Positions 50,401 through 61,000 of a stretch of 64,000 bases of DNA are shown piece by piece. Source of the stretch: Eunapius fragilis (lineage: Eukaryota; Porifera; Demospongiae; Spongillida; Spongillidae); contig OY811984.1 in assembly GCA_963681505.1 (NCBI GenBank), positions 4,768,412 to 4,832,411 of the forward strand. The letters run 5' to 3'. The first letter of the stretch is position 1. Each line of letters starts with the position of its first letter. The position numbers and the translations under genes are program-made. The notes below the pieces were generated by a model, which was given only the letters and a program-made list of their open reading frames with translations, made no database searches and was not told where the DNA came from.

Positions 50401-53400
50401 CTCTTGCAAACAGGTTTGAGACCTCTCCGGAGGAGAGGACGTTGTTGATGTACTCGAGAAATCCTTCATCTTTGATCTCGTTGTCCGTGAATAGGAAGGT
50501 TATTCCCTTCCCCTGCTGACCTGCTGTTCGGTAAAGCACCTTTAGGTCGTCCATGAGGTTATTGGCATTGTAAGACCGCGAGAGCTGTATTTGGAATGTC
50601 TTATAGCCTGCGATGAAGGAGGCCAGTCTGGTCAAGCTCTGTTTGCCGGACCCTCCCACCCCAACCAGTAAGGCGTTGCCCCTGTCAGTGCGTATGATGC
50701 GAGATATTTTAATGAGATGGACCATGGCGTCTTTGAAGAAGACAAGGTCCATTCCCGTACCACGTACAGTCTCATTGTACTGCTGCAGGTACATTGAGAG
50801 CCGCTCTTGTAGTTCAGAGTGTGCTGGTATCTGTAATTGGAACAAAAACATGAGTTGCATGCACTTGACTGGTCAGCTTCAAAATGCTAACGTGCTCATA
50901 GATCTTTGGCGCTTCAAACTCAAAGTCTTCTGGTTCATCGCCTGTTGGCTCCGGGGGGTCTCTGTTGTTAATGCAAGCATGTGATGGTACCACTGTACAC
51001 AGAACACACCCACCTGCCTTTGCCCCGCCCACTATCCCACCCCTTACTCAAATCCCGAGGTAAACCTTTACCTAAGGAAGTCAACAAAGTACGGCTCCTC
51101 TTCAACCTCCATCTCCCCTATTTCTTCCTCCACTACGTGTGTAATGCATCGATCAAACCACGCCTTGTCTTCTGCATTGGTGAAGCGATCTGCAATCACT
51201 CTTGTTGCCTCGTGTTTCCAGAGAGCCAACATCAGCTTTGCGCTAGTCATGACCTCACTGTTCACGTGCAGGATACCTTCCCAGATGCGTGACAGGTCGC
51301 GGAGGTTGAAGATGTAGTGGAACTTGGCTGGAGTCGGGAGCATTTTCACTTTCGTCAGCTGCCAAAGACGACGAGTGGAAACCACCAGCTTCCTGACCAT
51401 CTCAATTACCTCCGGAACAAACCCCCTCTCCTCGCAGAAGTAGCCCAGACCAATCAAACCAAAGATCTTGTCGACTGAACTGTTTGATGGCAGTGTGCAG
51501 TTGAAGATGGTAAACTGCCTCTTCAGTCTTGGGGGTATGTCGTTGCGCCCACCTCCTGGATGGATCATGGCTCCCATCATCTGAACATCCTGGATGGTGG
51601 TGAACTCTCCCGGTTTTTCCAGACTATAGAACCCTTTCATCTGCATCAGCTGCCTAACTATCTCATTGGTGATCTGGTCTCCCCACTCGTTGATCCTTGG
51701 CATGTTTATGTCATCAACAAAGACCGTCAGCTTCTTTCCTGCTGGGGGTCCATAGGTGGTACCCACACGCTTGTCAATGTAGCTCTCGATGGACCGCTGG
51801 AACATGCCGGGAACTGTGGCTGAAGAGAAGTTAAGCGACTTGCTCAGGTGCTCTTCAACATTGTACTTGGCCATGTAGCCCTGGATGATGACCGTCTTGG
51901 CCGTGCCCTGCTCTCCAATTAGAAGCACCCCCTTCTCTTGCTTGGCAATGGTGTTAATAAGGAAGTCCATCCTCACGTTGTCCACGTTGGGCACCAGGAT
52001 GGAGGCAAATGGTGGGATGCTGTCCTTCGGGTACACATACTCCTCCACAAGGTCCTTCCAGTGCTTCCAGTCTCCCTTTTCATCAACCTTATACTCAAAC
52101 ATGGTGTCCCCCGAGTCTGCATTGCAGACTGGTAGGTCTAACGACTTGTTTTGCCGAAGCCATGTTTCCAACTTTGCTCGGTCCTCCAGCTCCAATAAGG
52201 CTCCAATGCTCCACATCACAGCAAATATGTAGAGGCGTTCCAGGAACATATTAGAGAGGGATGTCGTTTCCTCCTTGGTGGGAATGAGTCCTTCCAGTAA
52301 ATTGTTGGCTTGAGCAATGTAGTTGCATTCCAATGTCTTCATCTTGGGTTCACAGCTTGTCTTTATGAAGCGGAATGCGTCCACAAAGGAGCCATCAAAC
52401 AGGTTCATTAGAACGTCTGATTCCTGGTGAGTGATCTTCTTCTGAGACAGCATGTAATTCAGCCAGCCTTGGCAGATTGGCTTCCAGTCCAGGCCAGAGG
52501 AGCTCATGAACACCATTCCATTCCTGGAGACAGTAGCTGGAGATGCATTGTCCACATTGTCAGGCTCGAAGACAAGCTTGCAGTCTGGTGACATGGGTAT
52601 CCGGTCACCATTAGCCAGGGTAAGCGTTTTGTTGTCATCTAATACACTGTTGAGGTTCTCAATCCAGATGGCATCGACTGGTCCATCCAGCACCAGCCAA
52701 ATATGCTCCCCTTTCTTCACCTTGTGTGTTCTCCTCCACAGTGTGGAGAAAATTCCATCAGTCCAGTCATTGGTGGCCACATCAAGTCGACCAAACATCT
52801 CAGAAGCAGTGATGGCCTTTGGGTTCATCCTCATCTCTCGGTGGGCCGTACCAGTATCTGTCATGGCCTTCATCAGGATATGAATGCACTGTGTCTTGCC
52901 CGTCCCGGTTGGACCAAGAGCCATGAAGCCGTGACGAACACGTTGAGTTTCAAACAGCTGAATCAACTTGAGCGTCCATGACGGATGGTTGACAAGACCC
53001 GCTGCCTTCACCTGGTTATCAATGGCTGCATCCAGGTCTGGGTAGCTGCCTTTATCCAACTGGATGCCAGGAAAGAGGTCATCAATGAGGCTGAGGAAGA
53101 GCGGCTCATCTTCATCCACCAGTTTGGAGAGGTTCATGTCTCTTAGTACCCTCATCACTATTGTCTTCTCGGCATCCTGGGGACTGGCCCTCTTCACTGC
53201 CCCGAGGGTACGCAGCACAGACAAGATGTTGCGCAGACCAAAGTCGTAGTGTACCTAAGGTGTGTGCATGTGTGTACGTGCATGTGTGTGCATGTGTGTA
53301 CGTGCATGTGTGTGTGAGCATGTGTGTGTGCATGTGTGTGTGCATGTGTGTGTGAGCATGTGTGTGTGTGCATGTGTGTGCATGTGTGTGTGCATGTGCG

Positions 53401-53503
53401 TGCATGCATGTGTACGTGCATGTGTTTGAGCATGTGTGTGTGCATGTGTGTGTGCATGTGTATGTGTGTGTATGTGTGTGTGTGTTTGTGTGTGTATGTG
53501 TGT

Positions 53504-53548
<45 letters not shown>

Positions 53549-55003
53549 GCTTGGCTGTAACACCACCACACCTATATTTGGCTACCTGCTTGGAGAGCTG
53601 GTCCTCACAGAGTTTATAGAGCGTGAAGAACTTCTCAGAAAGGGGAATGTTGTCTTGGAAACCACAGCTGGCTAGCTTCACTCGGATGATGATCTGGAAT
53701 CAAAGCATATGAGTGAGGTACTGAGAAAGGCAGGTGTCTGTCTAACCTTCCTGTCAGGAACCATCATGGCTATAGGTCTGAAATTCATTTTCAGATTTTC
53801 AGGCAACTCTTGGCGGCCAGCATATCCAGGATTCTGCAAAGGTAGGGAGCAGAGGACACATGGGTGTGGTCGCTACTGTATGAACTTTGAACTCACCATG
53901 GTGAGAAACAGGCCAAACTCAGGGTTCATAGAGACTCTGTCTCCATCAGTGAAAATGAACTCCGGTTTTCTCTCCTTCTTGCACATCAGGACAACAGCGA
54001 TCTGCTGTGCGGCCACCGATAGCACGGGTAGCTCTATGCGGTTGAACTCATCAAAGCAGCCCCAGCTCCCCGACTGGGCCAGGCCCTTGTATATGCGGCC
54101 CAGTCCTCTGAAGTCCATCTGGTCGGAGCAGTTGAACACCACCACGTACTTGCCCAGGGCCCTGCCCATGTCCTTCACTGTTTCCGTCTTTCCAGTACCT
54201 GCAGGTCCAGCTGGGGACCCGCCCATCGAGAACCCAAGGGCCTGTGCCAGCGTAATGTAGCACCTGTCTGTGAGGGGTGTGATCACAAGACGCTCTGTGC
54301 ACCCCAAGAACTCGTTCTGGTAGATGAAGTCAACATCTGTGATGGAGACTATTGTATGGTTGCGCTCCTCGTTGAAGTAGAAACGACTCTGCTTCAACCA
54401 CTCAAAGTCTGTTGGAGACTTCACACGCATCTCCACCTTTTGTGCAAAGGAAAGAAATTACACGCCCACTCCCAGTACAAACACATCAGTTGAGAGCTAA
54501 CCAATGCGTGGAAAATGTCCCTTTGGTGCAGGTGGATGGTTATGAGTGTCTCATACTTGATCCTCTCGATCTTGGTCAGGTCCTGAGTGGTGATTGCTAT
54601 GAGTGTCTCCAGCATGTCTTGAAAATACATGTCAGCCTCGGCCATGGCACTTCTCTCTGTTCGCGCCTTAGTAAGAGCATCCGTCGCACTGGAGGTCCAA
54701 ATTATCTGAATTGCTAGTAACCCAACCTAATAAGTATCCAGGCTTTTTTTTTTAAACATCATTGAATTAATTGAAGACTGACTTACCTGTGCTGGATGCG
54801 TGTTGAGGAACTCTACCAACTGGAAGTTGGGATCTCCAATTGCAATGACTGCATTTCTAATCACAGCAAGCAGCGATCGTTGAGACATAGTCAAAAGGGC
54901 TCCCAGCCAGGTCTCCACATTTCCTTGCGCCATGACTGGTTTCTCAAGCTGCATTTAGGTGACACAAAGACAGACTTTCTTTTATGGCAAGCGTTCCTTT
55001 ATT

Positions 55004-55035
<32 letters not shown>

Positions 55036-58000
55036 TTCAATGAATTAAGCTACCCCTATGGTCTTGGCGTGGTGCCTACCTCTATGGTCTCAGGCTCTCT
55101 GGAGTGGATATGAGTGATACGATCGTACTCCTTTTCATGGAAGGTAACTTTGTTCACATTGTCAAACACACTCAGCAGGTGTGCTTGGATGGTGTGTGAG
55201 TCTGAAGCCTGTCCCAGGATTTCAAGGAGGGCAGGGTCAGACACAAAGAAGAACCGTGGGAAGACAAGCCTCTTCTTCTCCAGATAGCCAGTGAGCGACT
55301 TCTGGCACAGCTCCAGCTGCTCCAGGAGGTGTGGCAGCAGCTGGCCCAACGTCTCATCTCCCACACAGCACTGAACCACATTGGGAGTCTCGTGAGCCTT
55401 AGTCATGATCTTCACCCAGGACTTGTCAATGCTTTGGAACCTCTTGGCCTCCTAGAAACAAAAACATTTTTACTAATCAGAAACACTTGGTTACGCTGTG
55501 TGTGTGTATCTTGGGATAGACAAAGTAAAGGGACCAGCCCCACCCCTAATCCCACCCCCTAGAAGGTAAGGGGATCTGCCCCACCTCCTACAAGGCCACC
55601 CCAAAGCCCTCAAACTTCTAATGAATACCACATGCCTAGTTAGTTATCCATGTACCAACGGCTGTACATGGTACATCCAATACATTCCTGTTCCTTCTAA
55701 GCAAAGTACATGTACTCGGTATGGTATGTAAACATTGAATATAAATTGTATGCATCATGAATTCTTTACTTTTTAAAAAAAGTAATTCCCAAGGATATTG
55801 TCTTTGTGCCTGCTATGATTTCCATACAGAAAATAATCAGAGGCGGGCTAAATGCAACACTGATGCACACAACAAACACACACACACATGGAGATAGGCT
55901 CATGCCACATAACAGACACACATGGAGATAGGCTTATGTCACACAACAGACACACATGGAGATAGGCTTATGTCACACAACAGACACACACATGGAGATA
56001 GGCTTATGTCACACAACAGACACACACATGGAGATAGGCTTATGTCACACAACAGACACACACATGGAGATAGGCTTATGTCACACAACAGACACACACA
56101 TGGAGATAGATAGGCTCATGTCACATAACAGACACACACATGGAGATTGGCTCAGAGGAGGCAAATGTCCCCGACAGCGCCCAGCAGTACATGGCACCTA
56201 TTATCAATTTTCAATGAGAGGTCACTGATCGATTTGATCAAATACTACCGTGCAAGAAGGGAGGAGTCAGACAAGAAGGGGTCAGACAAGAAGGGAGGGG
56301 TCAGACAAGAAGGGAGGGGTCAGACAAGAAGGGATGGGTCAGAGGTGCACTTGTGATCTCTCTAGTCAATTTAACAACAGAATTAAAAATTACTTTGCCC
56401 AAAAAATAATAAACACTTCAGGTGATGTAGAAAAATGCTATCATTATTAATAAAACCATTTTTTTTAAATATTATATAATCAATAACATTATTAATAACA
56501 TTATTAATAACATCAGCGCTCTGCATATAATAATCATCACAAGGTCCCAAAACAGGGGTACACTCCCCAGGCCCACACTGAAGGGGTACACTCCCCACAC
56601 TATGGTACAGTCCCCACACTATGGTACAGTCATGAGACAGCCCTGTAGTTTCTTATGCACATGCATGCTTAGTTACTATCACCATATGATTGGTACTGCC
56701 ACCATATGATAGGTACTGCCACCATATGATAGGTAATGCCACCATATGATAGATACTGCCACCATATGATAGATACTGCCACCATATGATAGGTACTACC
56801 ACCATATGATTGGTACTGCCACCATATGATAGGTACTGCCACCATATGATAGGTACTGCCACCATATGATAGGTACTGCCACCATATGATAGGTACTGCC
56901 ACCATATGATAGGTAATGCCACCATATGATAGGTACTGCCACCATATGATTGGTACTACCATGTTAGTCGACATGTGAGGCTGTACAGACATGTTCACTG
57001 TTGTGATGTCCAGCTCACCTGAGGAAGCTGTTTGGCAATGTCCCCTCCAACAAACACAGCCTCCAGGTAGATCCAAAGGTTCTGCACTATCAGCCATTTC
57101 TCCAGAATTTCTGTCGTGTTAGTGAGATTTCGTACCCACAGCTGGATATCCTTCTTAAAGGGTGCATTGTACCTGCCAATGCATGTATACCAACAGACGT
57201 CATTACCCAGTAGAGCAAGGAATGTAAATAAAAAAAAGCAAACCTGTTTGACATGAGTGATCCAAGTATCATGAGAGAGTCTTCCATCAGGGAGACAGTA
57301 GTCGAAGTATCCTCTCCCTTCAGCAGCATCTCTCCACGGGCTTTGAAAGTGTTGAATTTGAGGTTCTGTACTGCCCAGTCGGCCTTCACCTGCTTCAGTT
57401 TGAATTCAATGTCCTTCTCCTTCACTGCACTGATGCATACGTCCTAGGGTGGAGGATATAAGGCATACATGTCCTAGGATGGAGGATATAAGGCATACAT
57501 GTCCTAGGATGGAGGATATAAGGCATACATGTCCTAGGATGGAGGACATAAGGCATACATGTCCTAGGATGGAGGATATAAGGCATACATGTCCTAGGAT
57601 GGAGGATATAAGGCATACATGTCCTAGGATGGAGGATATAAGGCATACATGTCCTAGGATGGAGGATATAAGGCATACATGTACTAGGATGGAGGATATA
57701 AGGCATACATGTCCTAGGATGGAGGATATAAGGCATACATGTCCTAGGATGGAGGATATAAGGCATACATGTCCTAGGATGGAGGATATAAGGCATACAT
57801 GTCCTAGGATGGAGGATATAAGGCATACATGTCCTAGGATGGAGGATATAAGGCATACATGTCCTAGGATGGAGGATATAAGGCATACATGTCCTAGGAT
57901 GGAGGATATAAGGCATACATGTCCTAGGGTGGAGGATATAAGGCATACATGTCCTAGGATGGTGGATATAAGGGATACATGTACTAGGATGGAGGATATA

Positions 58001-61000
58001 AGGCATACATGTCCTAGGATGGAGGATATAAGGCATACATGTCCTAGGATGGAGGATATAAGGCATACATGTCCTAGGGTGGAGGATATAAGGCATACAT
58101 GTCCTAGGATGGTGGATATAAGGGATACATGTACTAGGATGGAGGATATAAGGCATACATGTCCTAGGATGGAGGATATAAGGCATACATGTCCTAGGAT
58201 GGAGGATATAAGGCATACATGTCCTAGGGTGGAGGATATAAGGCATACATGTCCTAGGATGGAGGATATAAGGCATACATGTCCTAGGATGGAGGACATA
58301 AGGCATACATGTCCTAGGATGGAGGACATAAGGCATACATGTCCTAGGATGGAGGATATAAGGCATACATGTCCTAGGATGGAGGACATAAGGCATACAT
58401 GTCCTAGGGTGGAGGATATAAGGCATACATGTCCTAGGATGGAGGACATAAGGCATACATGTCCTAGGGTGGAGGATATAAGGCATACATGTCCTAGGAT
58501 GGAGGACATAAGGCATACATGTCCTAGGGTGGAGGATATAAGGCATACATGTCCTAGGATGGAGGATATAAGGCATACATGTCCTAGGATGGAGGATATA
58601 AGGCATACATGTCCTAGGATGGAGGACATAAGGCATACATGTCCTAGGGTGGAGGATATAAGGCATACATGTCCTAGGATGGAGGATATAAGGCATACAT
58701 GTCCTAGGATGGAGGATATAAGGCATACATGTCCTAGGATGGAGGATATAAGGCATACATGTCCTAGGATGGAGGGTATAAGGCATACATGTATATTTGC
58801 CTATATCTCTATACATGTACTCCCTGCGCTTTGCCCATTTGTTTCTTATGCAGATGTGTGTATGCTTTGCCTTAATGTATAATGGAAACAAGGGAGTTTT
58901 TGTTTTATTTTTTAGGTAACTATGGTAGGAGGCCATTTGTGCATGCAGAATTGAAGTCCCTGGCAAGAGCATACTTTAAGGAAAGACTACTACATGCATG
59001 TGCATGTGGCTATGTGCGTGTGCGTGACTGTGTGTGTGCGTGTGTGTGTGCAGCAGATTTTACTCCATACATCACACACACCTCTATGTCCTCCATGTGT
59101 TGAAGCAAGGGAGCCTCCATCACAGACTTCAAGCAAAACTCTTCTGAGTCAATGTCGAAGTGGCACTTTGTTAGGGTCTCTATCTGTCTCCAGTGCCTTT
59201 CCTTCATGGCTTTGTCCTTCATGCGCTCCAGCAGTGGACACACCTCGTTGAAGTCATCAATCTTCTTCTTGAGGTCATTGAAAGCCTGCCAATCCTTCAT
59301 GGCCTTCGGCAGCTTGCGACACTTATTCTGGAAGTCAAGCAATTCGTTATTGATCTTGTTGGTGTCCAGCTCCGCCCACAGGATGTCGTAGTAACCATCA
59401 ATGCTGTCCATGACATCATTGTAGAGGCCATACAGCTTCTGCAGGAGACTCAGCTCCTTCCTGATCCTCTCCAGGTCTGGGTAAGGAGTGACAGGGAGGC
59501 CAAACAGCTCCTCACCATCCGAGTACCTCTGAAACTTTTGCCACAGGTCGTCAAACTGCGACTGATTGTGCAACAACGTGTGAATGAGAGAATGGAGACG
59601 TTCTAATTAACGTTTGAAGCACAAAGGTGTTACGTTGGCAAACCTGGAACAGCAGCAATCTGACACAGGCCTCTCTCGGGTGGATCCCAGTCACCATTGG
59701 CCCACGCTAGGAACAACAGGGGGTGAACCAAGGTAATCACTAGACACACATACACATCTAACAGGGTGAACCAAGGTCATCACTAGACACACATACACAT
59801 CTAACAGGGTGAACCAAGGTCATCACTAGACACACATACACATCTAACAGGGTGAACCAAGGTCATCACTAGACACACATACACATCTAACAGGGTGAAC
59901 CAAGGTCATCACTACACACATCTAACAGGGTGAACCAAGGTCATCACTACACACATCTAACAGGGTGAACCAAGGTCATCACTACACACATCTAACAGGG
60001 TGAACCAAGGTCATCACTAGACACACATACACATCTAACAGGGTGAACCAAGGTCATCACTAGACACACATACACATCTAACAGGGTGAACCAAGGTCAT
60101 CACTACACACATCTAACAGGGTGAACCAAGGTCATCACTACACACATCTAACAGGGTGAACCAAGGTCATCACTACACACATCTAACAGGGTGAACCAAG
60201 GTCATGATGTAACAGCCCTGAAGTTACCTCCTCCAACGATTCCCTTACCTACTCCCCTAGTCCCCAGTCCATTTAACTTCTCAATAGTGTTGCCCCCTTA
60301 CATAAGAAGTGCATCCCCCCCCCCCTCCCCAACCTGTCTGGTCCCCAGCCCCCTTACATGCAAGGTGCAACCCTCCCCAACCTGTCGGGTCCCCAGCCCC
60401 TTTACCTCGGCATAGTCCTCCACAAAGGTGGCTACATCCTTCTTGTACACTGCTGAGCTGGTGAGCAGGGACGACTTGAAGGAGGTCTGCACCTCTGTGA
60501 GGTGGTCTTGGACCTGCACGCACTGGTGGCGCACATTCTGCCACAGGTAGCGCATGGTGTCCACCCTGTCCACATCCTCCTGCTGGACTGTGATCTGGTG
60601 CTTCTGAAGCAGGCCATAACACTCCTGTGTGGGGGATTTGGGGGAGGAAGGGGAGGGAAGAAGGAAGGGGAGGAAGAAGGGGGGGGGGGGGGGGGGGGAA
60701 TTCAGCATATCCCCTTGTACAGCTACAGCTTACAGTCCCTCACATACCTCAATAGGCTCAAGGGAGGTCTCAATGTAATACTCGTTCTCCCTCACTTCCT
60801 TCAGGGCGGCCATTACCCCCCGCACGTCGTCCAGGTCCTTCACGTCCATGGAGAGCCTCTTGGACCACTCCTCTGTCATCTTGGACACCTGCTCCACGGT
60901 GCTCTCAAACTTGGACTTCATGGCTCTGCCGTACAAGACCAGCCACGCCTTCGCCTCGGCACATAGGGACACCTTGAGGTTCCCCGTGCTCAGTAGGACG

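Larger units (their letters stand above)
55452..57018. other. Dynein intron rich in minisatellites
   Basis: A 1.57-kb intron with three separate tandem arrays (listed individually) and no coding signal. Confidence 0.8.

Noticed and set aside
57406-58972. Open frames of 407-516 residues on both strands
   Set aside because: Produced by the 30-bp array, whose period is a multiple of three; no start context or domain, and the region is a dynein intron.
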